A stretch of 64,000 nucleotides of DNA from assembly GCA_963457665.1 (NCBI GenBank), contig OY735228.1, forward strand, positions 1,723,173-1,787,172, given 5' to 3'. Shown in pieces: positions 33,187 through 44,125 of this stretch (its first letter is position 1; the number at the start of each line of letters is the position of its first letter). The notes under the pieces are model-generated. The model was not told the origin of the DNA and searched no databases. It was given only the letters and a program-made list of their open reading frames with translations. Both the position numbers and the translations under genes were made by a program. This DNA is from Thysanoteuthis rhombus (taxonomy: Eukaryota; Mollusca; Cephalopoda; Oegopsida; Thysanoteuthidae).

Positions 33187-33560
33187 AAAAGAGAGGCGGG
33201 GGGGGAGTTCTAGATAGTTGACTTGCTGCTTATTGTTCAGAGCACTGATGCAAGCAAGACTAACATCACAGCAGCGGCAACTGCAGTAGCAGCGGCAATT
33301 GCAGCCTGTGGGTTCTCCTGCAGATGTCAATGTAACAGGGAAAACATTCAACAGTTGATATGAAGAGCTCTTTGAAGAGAAGACAACTCCTAAAATGCAA
33401 GCTTGAAAAAAGAAAGAAGATGCCTCCCTTCAGGAACTGCACCTCAATTGGTGAGGCTATAAGAGAGTGATAACAGAGCAGAGAAGCTTGGGGGTGGGGG
33501 GGGGAAGAGTATTGAAAGGGAGTGAGTGTTGGGAGAAGGGAAGGAGGCAAACATCAAGAA
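33187..33560. other. G-rich and CAG/CAA-rich low-complexity stretch
   Basis: G runs at 33198-33206 and 33490-33504, and GCAGCGGCAACTGCAGTAGC-type triplets at 33271-33305. No reliable exon despite a CTCCTGCAG acceptor-like site at 33314-33322. Confidence 0.5.
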
Positions 33561-33833
33561 CAAGAGAGTTTGGAAAAGTGGGAACCAGCTCTACTAACCA
33601 AGAAATCAATCTGTGGACAAATTCAAAATGGGTCACCTACTTCCCAGAATTGTTGAATCACCCCCCCCCCCATTCCCAGGGGGACTAAGCAAATCACTGG
33701 TGTGTGGTGGGATGTGGTGTGTGTGTGTTGGGGGGAAGGGGATCACTCGGCATTAAAAATCACTTTGGCTTTTGTTTATAAGGGTTGTACGCCCAACAGT
33801 TGCTTATTTCAAACAAGGATTTATTTACTGGGG

Positions 33834-34051
33834 AGGTGTGGAGTGGAGTGGCTGATCAATGGCATGGAGAATGAGTTCAAACCCTGGTATAGGCAGTTTG
33901 TGTTCACTTAGCACTAATGTCTCTGGAAAAGGCATGAATCTATTACTCCCCAAAGAGTGAAGGGAGTGATGCAACTTCGGGTGTAAGTCACCTCTAACTT
34001 CCTTTTGCATATCGTATATCAGGGCAGAGTGAATAGTTATATGATGTGTCT
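33834..34051 (+). repeat. tRNA-derived SINE, family B, variant tail
   Basis: GAGTGGCTGATCAATGGCAT, GGAGAATGAGTTCAAACCC (B box), CACTAATGTCTCTGGAAAAG, GCATGAATCTATTACTCCCC, then the variant tail ACTTCGGGTG ... GCATATCGTATATCAGGGCA. Confidence 0.7.
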
Positions 34052-34245
34052 TTCTTTCCAATCAGACATATTGGGATTTTTAGTATAATAATTTTACTTT
34101 CAACAGAACAGAAAAAGATATAACACACTGATCTTGAACAGTCACAGATAATTAAAAAAAAAACAAAGAACAAAACAGTTGTCTTAGATTTAAAACAAAA
34201 ACTCCATTTCCTCAAAGTGCTTATCAGTTCTGTTAAATTCCAAAA

Positions 34246-34272
34246 GAGCCCCCCCCCCCCCCACACACACAC
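34246..34272. repeat. Poly-C plus (CA)n
   Basis: About 14 C followed by ACACACACACC. Confidence 0.9.
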
Positions 34273-34851
34273 CAACTTCAAATACCAAAAATTTATCCTA
34301 CATAAAACAGGCAAGGAGTGGAAATAAATGATCCACAAAAACCAGAAGTTTTTAATTGAATTAATCTGGAATAGAGAAATAGAAGGATAGACTTCAGACA
34401 TAGAAATGTATGGTTCATCAGTCAGACAGTGGTTAAAAAGAAGTTTTGGAGCCCGAAAGACAATCAATACTTCATTCTGCCTTGTCACGATATGATGCTA
34501 AAGCTGAAAATAGATAACGACTTTCATTATATCTGGTGTGGAAATCCAACAACTCAGATAACGTTGTCAATTTGTTGAGGTTTGAGCCAGTCAAGCAATA
34601 GAAAGTCAACTAATAATACAATCCATACATATTTAACATGTGTATATTAACATAACACACCTGTTATTACAGCACCCTTGGGGATTCAAGATTGTAGTTT
34701 TAAGGGGTATATGTATTACAGGGAATAAAAACATTGAAAAAAATTAAATAAATTGCATTTGCAGATATTGGAAAATAAGTGACTGGAGTGACACGAAGAC
34801 ATTTTTGAAAGTTTTTTAATGTTTGGTGTTAGAAGCTGTAAAGCTTTCTAC

Positions 34852-34854
<3 letters not shown>

Positions 34855-34918
<64 letters not shown>

Positions 34919-34936
34919 TACATACACACACACCAA
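34855..34936. repeat. (TA)n-(CA)n compound microsatellite
   Basis: About 54 bp of TA, then ACACACACACATACATACAC. Confidence 0.97.
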
Positions 34937-35112
34937 AGTACAAATCTGTAATTCAATATATAATCTGTGATGGGCTTATTTCATAGAAGAGCTCAATATA
35001 AAAACAATTAGAGTAGAGCTTTAAATATGGTGAAATGTTTGTGCTTCAGCCCTTTGGAAAGCCCAAAAAGGCTGAAACATGAATGTGTTTGTGTAACAAA
35101 TCCATTATCTCA

Positions 35113-35115
<3 letters not shown>

Positions 35116-35176
<61 letters not shown>
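35116..35176. repeat. (AT)n microsatellite
   Basis: About 60 bp of pure AT, then ACACACC. Roughly 180 bp to the right of the 34855 array. Confidence 0.97.
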
Positions 35177-35180
<4 letters not shown>

Positions 35181-35431
35181 CCCATTAAGTTCATCATTAA
35201 TTAATGAGAATTTTCTTTCGATTTTCTTTTCAGATTTTCGTGTTACTCTAAGAAGCATTATTTCAAGGATTTACTAATTTTAGTTTTTGAAATAATACAG
35301 TGGAATCTTGTGTACTATTGCTGCAAACTAATCTCCAACAATAATATTGTGGTAATGTAAAAACAAATGTGCCACTAGAATGCCTATTATTAAATAGTAT
35401 TGTTATGTACTGTTTTTGCGTGCGACATTTT

Positions 35432-35885
35432 TCAATGAGTACAAAGATTCTACACTCTGATCCGGTGCAGAAATGACATTTTCATTCTAAGCAGAGCTCA
35501 CAGATACTACACTCTGATCCATGTTTACTTGCTTCCCCACAAGAGCAAGATGTGACAAGATTGGTTTAATGTGGGGTTCTGTACAGAAAACAACTGGTGC
35601 AATGGGAGGGTGCTACCCTAGGGATTGCTAGTCCCCCGAGACTGGGCAAAGTCATTTTTGAAGGCACAGGACAAATCCTAGGCCTCTTTCGCTTAACAAT
35701 ACCGAATCTCAGTCTGCCATTATCGGCCACCATACTACAACAGCACAAAGCTACGAAAGAACATATTGCAAGCAGATACTACTCTCAGATCCTAGGCAGA
35801 AGGCTGAGGAGTGACACTTCAATTCTAAACAGAGCACTTAGATACTCTGTTTCTGAACAGAAGGGCCGATCCATACATAAATAAT
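35432..35885 (+). repeat. Dispersed repeat DR-G, copy 3, left of a nested MITE
   Basis: Sub-repeats CAGATACTACACTCTGATCC, AGATACTACTCTCAGATCCT and GGCAGAAGG flank a longer unique centre; the copy ends GATCCATACATAAATAAT. It resumes at about 36105 with ATAATCCTGACATTTTTGAT and TATTACACTAG, matching the uninterrupted copies. Confidence 0.65.
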
Positions 35886-36104
35886 CAGGGTGTTAACCAG
35901 TGTTTTCACAAGCCGCCAAATGGCTTATTCCCAATAGAAACTCAATTCCAATTTCCCAAATAAGCCGAGTGATTTTTGGACCATTTTTAGTTTATTTTTG
36001 GCTTTTTCAAAAATACAAAATAAATCCAAATATGAAGATGCAGACCTCAGAAAACTCTTCAATCCTATAAAAATGGGGAAATCAAATTCCTAGCTAACAC
36101 CCTG
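35886..36104 (+). mobile_element. hAT-like MITE M1, complete, nested in DR-G
   Basis: Starts CAGGGTGTTAACCAGTG and ends CTAGCTAACACCCTG. It is flanked by ATAAT on both sides (35881-35885 and 36105-36109), compatible with a partly decayed target duplication. The DR-G copies at 21115-21165 and 23670-23712 act as empty sites. Confidence 0.8.
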
Positions 36105-36156
36105 ATAATCCTGACATTTTTGATGAGTATTACACTAGTTGTAAATCAATAGGATG

Positions 36157-36412
36157 TGTGAGGTGGTCAAGTAGATAATAACTCAGAGAATGGATTTGGC
36201 AAGGTGAGTTCAAACTCCAGATGGGACAGTTTGCATTCAATTTGCACTGATGCCCTTGGGAAAGCCATCAATCTATCTCTGCCCCAAGCTATAGGCAAGA
36301 TAGTGCAGGGCAAAGTGAGAAACACCACTTCAGGCCCTTTAAACCTTTAAATCAATTTCACATATTCCAAACAGACCGAGTAAGTTGTTATATGACACAT
36401 GGAGCCTTATCA
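36157..36412 (+). repeat. tRNA-derived SINE, family B, variant tail
   Basis: GAGGTGGTCAAGTAGATAAT, GAATGGATTTGGCAAGG, B box GAGTTCAAACTCC, TTTGCACTGATGCCCTTGGG, then CACCACTTCAGGCCC and TTCACATATTCCAAACAG as in the 9214 copy. Confidence 0.75.
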
Positions 36413-38529
36413 GGGACAGCTGAAGTTGTAACCAGCATTACTAGCATCAATAAATGTAACAATTTATTCTGATGCTAAGCACCGAGTTTGGTTTCAATTG
36501 AAAGGTCACATAAAACATTAAAGCCTTGATCTTTGCAGTTGAAACAAAACATAGAAAGTCAAAAACATGGAAGATATCTTCTTATAATTTTGAAAGGAAT
36601 CATCACCATTCCAAGAGTTGTTCAAGACCATTATATAACATTCTTTCTGTTATCATAATTTTGCAGCAGAATCATTCTTCAGCCTTCCTAAAGTGTTACT
36701 TTAACTGGTGAATGATTCACTTATGGCTGAATGAAACTAAAGAGGTGACTGGAGAGTGAATGACTCAATTCACTCAGTTGTTTATATTTTTTCTGCACAT
36801 AAAAATGTAATAGTTGCGGTGAATATATACAAGAAAAAATTATTTCTGAACATCTGATTCGAAGTTTCAAGACAGTTGTTTGCTAACTTTATGTTAACTA
36901 AAAAATGGTTTAGAATTTTTCTGAGTTAATTTTTGTCATTTCTAGTAATCTTTACATATTTTTAGAATGTTCAAAAACATGAATAAGAAAAACACTTAAA
37001 AAATGAAGTAATTTATGATTTTTGCTCATTATAAAAAAAAATAAAGATTTCTGTATGAAATTATACACAAGGGAGAATAAGATGAAAATGATCAAAAACA
37101 TGAATTTAGTCTTGGGTGAATGAGATTGAAATAGTTCAATTATTGAGCGTGAATGACACTGAACTTCTTCATTTATATCCCGCTTGTAATTGACAGGAGA
37201 GATCTTCAATGAATAGTATAAAATACAGAGGAAGTCTTCAGTGAATTGAATAAAAAAAATTCACAGAATGGCCAAAGGGAGATAATTTTAAATGGAAATT
37301 ATTTCCTTCAAAATTGACTTTCTATTTTCTTTGTATGAATTCAAGAGTGAAGAAACACTGATCTTATTATGAACCTGTCCAGAAAACATCCAGCCATTTT
37401 GAATATCTTGAGAACCAATTGCACGGTCTTAATGTGGAATGACAACCAATCATAGTAGATCTTACAGTGTATGGGTGAACAGAAATTCTCTTTTGAGAGA
37501 TTTCTTATTCAGCAGTCAGATGCCAATGTCTGAGCTTGTGTACTGTGCGACCATCACATTCACAATGAGTAAGTGAGTTATTCTTCACATCATCAGCACA
37601 GTTTTTTTTGCAAAACATTTCATCATCCACGTCTGTCAGCCCACTTACAGTCCAAATTAGGCTCTATGCAACTTCAGGCCTGTTGTCATTGAAAGGGTGA
37701 TCTCATACCATGCATGAGTTTAAGGAAAATGCAATGAGGTAGCTGATGGCAATCCCAAAAGAGGACTTTGCAGACTTACAGTGAAAAGGGCGCTGGGTCA
37801 AGTGTGAGAGGCCTCAAATGGAGTACTTTGAAGCAGACTATTGCCTTAGTATTGCCCTAGGTAGTCTATTTTTTGTTGACATCAAATGGCAGGATACTTT
37901 CCGGACAAATCTGATAAATGGAGGGGGGGGGTCTGGTGGGGAAAATCAGAGCCACTTTTTCCATCTGAGGAAGGCTGAAGAATGGTCCAAAATGAGGTGA
38001 AAACAAAAAACAAAACTGGCTGCTTCAGGGTCCAACTCCACCGACTGAAGCTTGAACGACTCAGCTTAAAAGTTTTGAAAATATTTCAACTTTAGCAAAA
38101 ACATATTTGACCATGGGAGACTTAATAAAATGGTATCAGGAAATTTTCATAGATGATGAGCACGAAAATCTAGATAATTCTAGATAGGATTTGAGGAAAT
38201 CCCAGATATAAATTGAAAGAAACGTAAGGTGGCCTGTTGAGGAAGGGGACACAGGTAACCCTAATGTTTCTTCATAAATCTCCTAGTGGGGTTGAAATAA
38301 GGTTGCATGCCCAATTTCAGGATTCTCAATAGCCATGAAAGGTTTTATTCTTGATAAAGCTCATTGCTAAGTTATGCAGTTTATATCATACACTATCAGT
38401 CCCATTATTGTCAGATTTACATGTACATTTCATAAACTAAATGTAACAATTGTTACGGGATAGAAGTAGTACAATATAGTGGAACCTTCCAAAGTAATAA
38501 TATCAAATCTAAGTTATCAGTAACTTTGA
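36413..38529. other. No gene visible
   Basis: AT-rich. A plus-strand splice-flanked 55-bp frame at about 37515-37570 was considered and not accepted. A GGGGGGGG run is at 37922-37930. Confidence 0.5.
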
Positions 38530-38640
38530 GGTGCAAGTGGACTAATAGTTAAAAATAATAAGAAGGTTATTGGTGAACGAAGTTCAGATTCCAGCTGTTT
38601 GAAGCAAGGCTGTTTTTCCTTTGCAAAGAAAATAATTTCA
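38530..38640 (+). repeat. Divergent tRNA-like SINE head
   Basis: AAGTGGACTAATAGTTAAAA resembles the SINE-B A-box region and GAAGTTCAGATTCCAGCTG its B-box region. The body does not match. Confidence 0.5.
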
Positions 38641-38774
38641 GCTAAACCATCTGTTTAGATCTGAAAGTAATTTTCCAATTGTATTCCCAAGAAAAATGAT
38701 TAGTTTTTCTCAAGTGGAAATACAAAACAGTAAAGACCACCCAAACAAGAAACAAAAGGTTTTTTTTTTCTACA

Positions 38775-39440
38775 GGCCTCCCCTATAATAACGCAATTCA
38801 TTATAACATTATAATTCACATTGTAACGCTGCTAGAAGGTGGACCCCCGAATACTAATCTTGTTTCAAAATAGCAGTTGGCTTTCTTGGATGCAAACACC
38901 TGCATTTCAACAGGGGGGTCTGCATTGGGGAACAATATTCAAGCAAAGACAAATCCTGAAAACATAAAAAGCTTTAGACCTTCAGTCACAGAGCAATGGT
39001 TAGTTCAATAGATAACCCATCAATCACCAGTTCAATCCTCACCGATACTTTATACAAGCTGCCTTGAACTACAGTAGATCCATACAAATTAAGATAAGAT
39101 TCATCAATGGAGTATGACAGTGGTCTCTAACCTCCGGGCCACAAAACGTGCTATCAAGCCTCAAAGAAACCTTATGATCCAGTGATATTTCCTTGTAAAA
39201 TAAAAAACAATTCATTTTCTTGGATCTTAATATCAAATTTGTTTAGGAAAGGAAATCGAGTTCATATGACATTCGTAAGTGATTTATTTGACACATCGCT
39301 TATGTTTCGGCCATGATCAACTTCATTTTTGTCTATGCTGTTTGGTTTTCCATTATAAGATCCACCCTTTATAACAGCAAATTCATAATAACGGCACTCT
39401 TGAATCCCAGCAGATGCTGTAATAATGGGAGTCTATACCC
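38775..39440. repeat. Mosaic of 'TATAACA' repeats and a hAT-like start
   Basis: 38785-38840 and 39345-39430 share words such as CATTATAA, TATAACAGCAAATTCATAAT and TTGAATCCCAGCAGATGCTG with short stretches at 34650-34720 and 63085-63140. At 39119, CAGTGGTCTCTAACCTCCGG looks like the terminus of a hAT-type MITE; a relative (AATAGTCTCCAACC...) is at 49040. At 38998-39052 a tRNA-like GAGCAATGGTTAGTTCAATA ... CCAGTTCAATCC occurs. Confidence 0.4.
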
Positions 39441-39837
39441 TCGGATGATTACGGATGAAGAATAGGTGCAACTTGTTTCTGTTCAAAGCAGAACAAATTA
39501 AGAAAACATAGCATCCGAGTCTTATTGATTGGCTTTCCACATCTTTCGTGGGGGGGAGGGAACGGGTAGAGAAATGCGAGAACCCTGAGGTTAGGGGGGT
39601 GTGCAGGCGGCTGATATTCCAATAAGATCAATGGGGTGGGGCAAAGTAGAAAGAAAACTCTGATTTATGTACGGGACAAATTGAATTCCATACATAAATT
39701 CTAAGTGAGAATGTTGGATTGCTACATGATTTTCAAACAAAATGTAGACATGATCTAAGCTAAAACAGAACGGAATAATTGCATTCATTTCTCAAACACA
39801 ACATTCGATATATATGTAGATATGCCTGTAGGCACCA

Positions 39838-39990
39838 ATGATCGTGGCCCAGTGGTAGAGTGCCTGCCTTCTGTTTAGGGAGCTGTAGTTCAATCCACAA
39901 ACGAGTCATACCAAAGACTTTAAGAATGGTACTCAATGACTCACAGCTAAGCACTAAGCACAAGGACGAGAACTGAGGAACCTCTCCCTA
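39838..39990 (+). repeat. tRNA-derived SINE, family C
   Basis: The A box TGGCCCAGTGG at 39845-39855 matches the consensus exactly. The B box GTTCAATCC is at 39888-39896, spaced as in a tRNA. The body GTCATACCAAAGACTTTAAG, AATGGTACTCAATGACTC is shared with 61300-61500 and with the 5S-headed element at 59244-59470. Confidence 0.82.
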
Positions 39991-40369
39991 TGCATTGTGA
40001 TTTTTTCCACTTTGGTAATCACCGGTACACAAAATTTCTTTGACAATAGAAAACGATTTTTTGCACATTTAAAACTTCAATTTTTTTCAATAGAAGGGAA
40101 AAAAAGAAAATTTTTGTCTATAAAAATAGACCAATTATTATGAATTACATCTACATTATAGTACTGACTGTTTTGAAATCTTACAGACAATTCTAAAGCA
40201 AGTAGCTAACTTGGCCTATCTGCATGTTGACAATGACATTTTAAAACTCTACAATAGTCAGTAAGAACCTGTATCAGAAGTAATGGAGAGGGAAAGGGTG
40301 TAATGTTACAAGTTGAACATTTTATACACAGTTTCATTAGGACATCCATACATTAGACAGTACTTAAAA

Positions 40370-40659
40370 CAATGGTTTCATAACTTCAACACGTGGACCC
40401 CTATTAATAAATAATATATTCCGACGGACCTCTATTTAAAGCTTTTAGTTTATAGCCATAAAATGGATCAATTTTATTTGGATCCTGATATAGGACACAT
40501 GTCTGTGTACAATAAAGTTTTGGATAGTTGTGTTGAATATTTTATAATTTCTCTACCACACAAATTGCAATGTCAGTTTCAGAGGGAATACGGCTGCAGA
40601 TCCCAGGCATTATATGACGCACCCCCGGGGATCCTTGGACCCCAGTTTTGGAACCACTG
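40370..40659. mobile_element. hAT MITE with 8-bp target-site duplication
   Basis: Ends are CAATGGTTTCATAAC (left) and GTTTTGGAACCACTG (right), imperfect inverted repeats of the CAGTGGTTCC type, with GTGGACCCC and GACCCCAG just inside. The flanks are ACTTAAAA (40362-40369) and ACTTAGAA (40660-40667), a 7/8 match and the 8-bp length expected for hAT. No transposase; the 65-aa frame inside is non-coding. Confidence 0.88.
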
Positions 40660-41130
40660 ACTTAGAATTATCAAAATGCAGTATTTTTCATCACCTTATA
40701 TATTTTCAAGTTTTGAAAATATCATCATCACATGAAAACAACATTTTATACTTAACAGGCTTGTATCATAAAGGCCCCAATATTTTTTTAAAAAAAAGAA
40801 AAAAGGGTTTCAAATCTATCAAATTTGCTTTAAAGAAATCCATGTAATTTTTTCGTTCTTACCTTCAAAATATATTCTAAACATTTTAGATGAAAAAATT
40901 GGTTGTAACAAGTCATTTTGGTTATTTTTTTCTCCTAATTACATATTCTGATTATGGTTTGGAGTATTTTTACGTTGAATTTTTTCCACAATTTTTTTTA
41001 TAGAAGTTGTTTTTCTAACCCGTGATCATCCTGCATTTTGATACATATTGTATCGCAAGGTAGATATCAGGATACGTATTGTATCATGGAAATCATTGTT
41101 GCAGCCCTACCTCTCCCCAAGGCGAAGGGG

Positions 41131-41250
41131 TTACAGCCAAATCACATTGGATACACCAGTTCTAGTGAGATCACCAAAGTTAAGCATTGTCAAGCTGAGT
41201 CAGTACCAACATAAGTGACCATTTGGGAATACTACTGCCTTTAGCAGAAC
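41131..41250 (+). repeat. 5S rRNA-derived SINE head
   Basis: TTACAGCCAAATCACATTGG, AGATCACCAAAGTTAAGCA, GTCAGTACCAACATAAGTG and ACCATTTGGGAATACTAC follow a 5S rRNA gene from its 5' stem to the GGGAATAC end of box C, with many substitutions. Too diverged for a functional 5S gene; the internal promoter blocks are recognisable. Confidence 0.75.
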
Positions 41251-41284
41251 ACAGCCAAGCATGAGGGTATAAGTAGACAACAAT

Positions 41285-41338
41285 GATATATATATATACA
41301 TACATACACATCTGTGTGTATCCACACACACACATGCA
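41285..41338. repeat. (TA)n/(CA)n mixed microsatellite
   Basis: ATATATATATATACATACAT then GTGTGTATCCACACACACAC. Confidence 0.8.
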
Positions 41339-41367
41339 ATAGCCGTAATACTATAAGTCAATTTAAA

Positions 41368-41771
41368 CCAAAACTGTCGAACAAGGTTTCTTCATTTTTC
41401 AAGGTGGTCTGGCTGGCTATGTATGTGTCTTATACACAGGGTGCACCAATGGAGCTAGAGGGCTGGAAATTTGAATTTAAATTACTCATCAGGTAAAAAA
41501 AAAAACTTTTTTTTTTTTACCCCTCTATGATTTTTTGATGGGTGAGTATTTACAATGTAAGTTTATACCGAATCGGTCCTTCAGTTTGGATCCAGCAACA
41601 TTTATCATTTAAGGGGGAGAAATTCAGATTTTTTCTTCTAATGATCCAACAAAAAGCAAGAGAAGTAAATTTTCATTGATTACCCCTTCTTCCAATTGGT
41701 CACCCCCAACATGACATGCTGCCAACAGACATTGGTTATGTGACGGTTCCCAGTGAATAACCAAACCTGTT
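41368..41771 (-). repeat. Dispersed repeat DR-A, full-length copy
   Basis: Plus strand runs from CCAAAACTGTCGAACAAGG (the element's 3' end) through GGAGCTAGAGGGCTGGAAAT, CAACAAAAAGCAAGAGAAG and AACATGACATGCTGCC to TGAATAACCAAACCTGTT (the element's 5' end). Only 0.4 kb separates it from a plus-strand copy at 42203, giving a tail-out inverted pair. Confidence 0.85.
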
Positions 41772-42202
41772 TTTTCTCTTTTTTAATTGGAGTCCACAAG
41801 TCAGCATGGTCTTTAATTGTTTTATCAAGTTTGAAGTACCCCTAAAAAATCCAGATTTGTTCTCCCGTTGGAGCCAAAGGCCCCATTAAAACTTTTCAGC
41901 AGGAAGAGGCTGAAAATCCTGTCCATACTGCGATAGGATAAACTAAAAAAAAAAGAGGGTGTGACTGGAACAAAATATCATACGTGCATGTAAGACACGT
42001 GATTCTAATCAAAAGCTACTTGAACAACTACAACTTTTGTTCTCTCCAAGTGTTCAGCATTTTTTTCTTATGGGAGCCTTTACGAGACAAGAAGATGCCA
42101 GGAATTTTATCAACGTGCTTGATAAATATTTTAACAGACACTTTGACATGATGCCAGTTTTGATAGGGACATTCAATCTTATAACACAAATATAAGTAGA
42201 AA

Positions 42203-42609
42203 CAGGCCTGGTTAGTCACTCAATAGAAACCCCCATATGACCACGTCTTTTGGCAGTGTGCTGCATTGGGGGTGATCAATAAATAAGTTACTCCTCTCGC
42301 CTTTTGTTGGGTGGTGATCACTGAAAAAGCCTGAATTTGAAAAAAGAAAAAAAAAAAGAGAAAAAAAGTGATACAAACCAAGGGACGAAACTTATATTGT
42401 GAGTTGAACTCCACCCTAAAAAATTATTTTGTGGGAGAATTCTCAAAAAACAATAGTTTTTTTCAAGACATAATGAATAAATGTGGAAATGTTCCCACCT
42501 CAATGCTCCATTGATGCAGCTTGTACACTTGGTACATATACATAGCTAACCAGCTAGCCAACAAGTAGGATCACTTAAAAACTGAAGAAATCAATGTTGA
42601 CAGTTTTGA
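42203..42609 (+). repeat. Dispersed repeat DR-A, full-length copy
   Basis: CAGGCCTGGTTAGTCACTCA start, GCCTTTTGTTGGGTGGTGAT, TTGTGAGTTGAACTCC, ACTGAAGAAATCAATGTTG and CAGTTTTGAA end. Confidence 0.85.
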
Positions 42610-42964
42610 ATTACTTTTAACTATTCTGGCAGTGATTAATAAAAACTTAGACAAAAAATTGTCAAATAAGGCAAATAAAATCCAACGAGCAATTTCAACT
42701 ATTTTGCAGCCAAAGACAGTGTTTTATAATTCAGCGCTTTCGCGTTATGTTCAGCACTGTTGTTTTTTTGTTTTGGCAGTGCAAAAGAGCTCTAAATTAG
42801 CGGGGACTTGCCTTAACATTCTTGCAAATTTTTGCTTGCTTTTCACCATAACATCATCTTTTGGGTGTTTTTTGGGGGGCATTTTTGGCTATTTTTCCAG
42901 AGATTTTTGGCAGTCCAACAAGCATAAAAATATTTTCTGAGTTGGCAACACTGGCCACATATGA

Positions 42965-43052
42965 GATAACTGATCTTCGCAAGTCGTCAGTCATCAGTCC
43001 AATACTACATAGAAGATAACTGATCTTAGAAAGCCGTCAGTCCAGTGCCTCA
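42965..43052 (+). repeat. Two-copy direct repeat, about 50 bp
   Basis: GATAACTGATCTTCGCAAGT, CGTCAGTC and GATAACTGATCTTAGAAAGC, CGTCAGTC are successive copies. Confidence 0.75.
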
Positions 43053-43739
43053 GACAAGATCTTATGATATAACGTTATCCTTTTTCTTTTTTATGCATTC
43101 ATATATACACAACATTGTCTGAGCAATTCTGTTGTATATATACATAATATTACAAGACAGGCTAACGAGTTGCTTGTAATGGGGCCGACCTCTATGAAGC
43201 TAGAATCATATTTTGGGGCACAACCAAGTAAGAGTCCTTTACACAAGTCAATAGAGTTCTGACTGTCTGCCAAAATGCAGCTACTGACTACCGCTCAGTG
43301 ATCGATTGAATCTAGTTGTTGCTATTTACACCAATGAACCTTAGGGGACCTCCATTCCAAGCCCCTCCACAGACCCAGGTATTTGGGAGAAGGAGATTTT
43401 GGAGTGATTACCAAGTCATTCCATTCAACAGAGTCGGATGAATATTATCATCTGATACGAGGTTACGGCCGAGGCATGTTGGACAAGCACGTTGTACAAT
43501 CAGCCAAGTGAAGCAACGAGAAACAAATCAATCCATCAATCAATCAGAGACCACAGAGTCAAGAAAGCAGAAAGTCTCATCTTTGATTCTCAAGGAATTT
43601 CGGTAATGTTCTCCACTTCAATACAGCCCCCCCCCCTCGTTATAACACAGTGGTTGGGGTCCAAAAAAACCAACCATGTTTTAATCGAGCCACAATGACT
43701 ACTCTGGAGCTAGAATGATACTGTTGTGCCACCATCGAC

Positions 43740-44125
43740 CCACGTCATAACCTGCAGAGCAGAAATGGCGATTATATAGAGACAATTGGAATACGAGACT
43801 GAACAAAAGCTAAACCAATTGAAGAGCAATCTTACCAATAACATTAAGAGATAGAAAAGGACCAACATGGAGCAGAGAAAAGACCAAAGTAAAAGACACC
43901 AATAATTGAGAGATAAAAATGGAGTTGGGCTGGACATGTGGCAAGAAAAAAAAAAAAGGATAACAGACGGTGCAAATGGTTAACAGATTGATGTCCTTGA
44001 GATAGCAAATATAAAATGCAGAGATTAATTTGCTGGAAAGATGTAGCAAAGGTTACCACACTCACAGTCAACATAGATGGAGCTGGGAAAAGCTTTAGTC
44101 TAGCAGCAGACTTATGATGTCTGTC
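43740..44125 (+). pseudogene. Decayed RTE-like non-LTR 3' end, second copy
   Basis: AAAATGGAGTTGGGCTGGAC, ATGTGGC, AATGGTTAACAGATTGATGT, GAGCTGGGAAAAGCTTTAGT and AGCAGCAGACTTATGATG are collinear with 25780-26112. Multiple stops. Confidence 0.65.

Noticed and set aside
33994..34488. 164-residue minus-strand open frame, the second longest in the window
   Set aside because: Overlaps a SINE-B tail and a poly-C/(CA)n tract; composition is Phe/Ile-rich and no family is recognisable.
35230..35275. Plus-strand acceptor TTTTCTTTTCAG followed by a short frame ending FRVTLRSIISRIY and a stop
   Set aside because: Possible terminal exon, but too short and without upstream exons or recognised protein.
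37515..37570. Plus-strand 55-bp frame between a TTATTCAG acceptor and a GTAAGT donor
   Set aside because: Open in one frame, but opposite in strand to the C2 exon, very short and with no recognisable peptide.
39838..39910. Functional tRNA gene
   Set aside because: Excellent A and B boxes but no closing acceptor stem and a SINE body directly downstream.
40463..40660. 65-residue open frame
   Set aside because: Lies inside the hAT MITE at 40370-40659.
41131..41250. Functional 5S rRNA gene
   Set aside because: Too many substitutions and a disrupted terminal stem; better explained as a SINE head.
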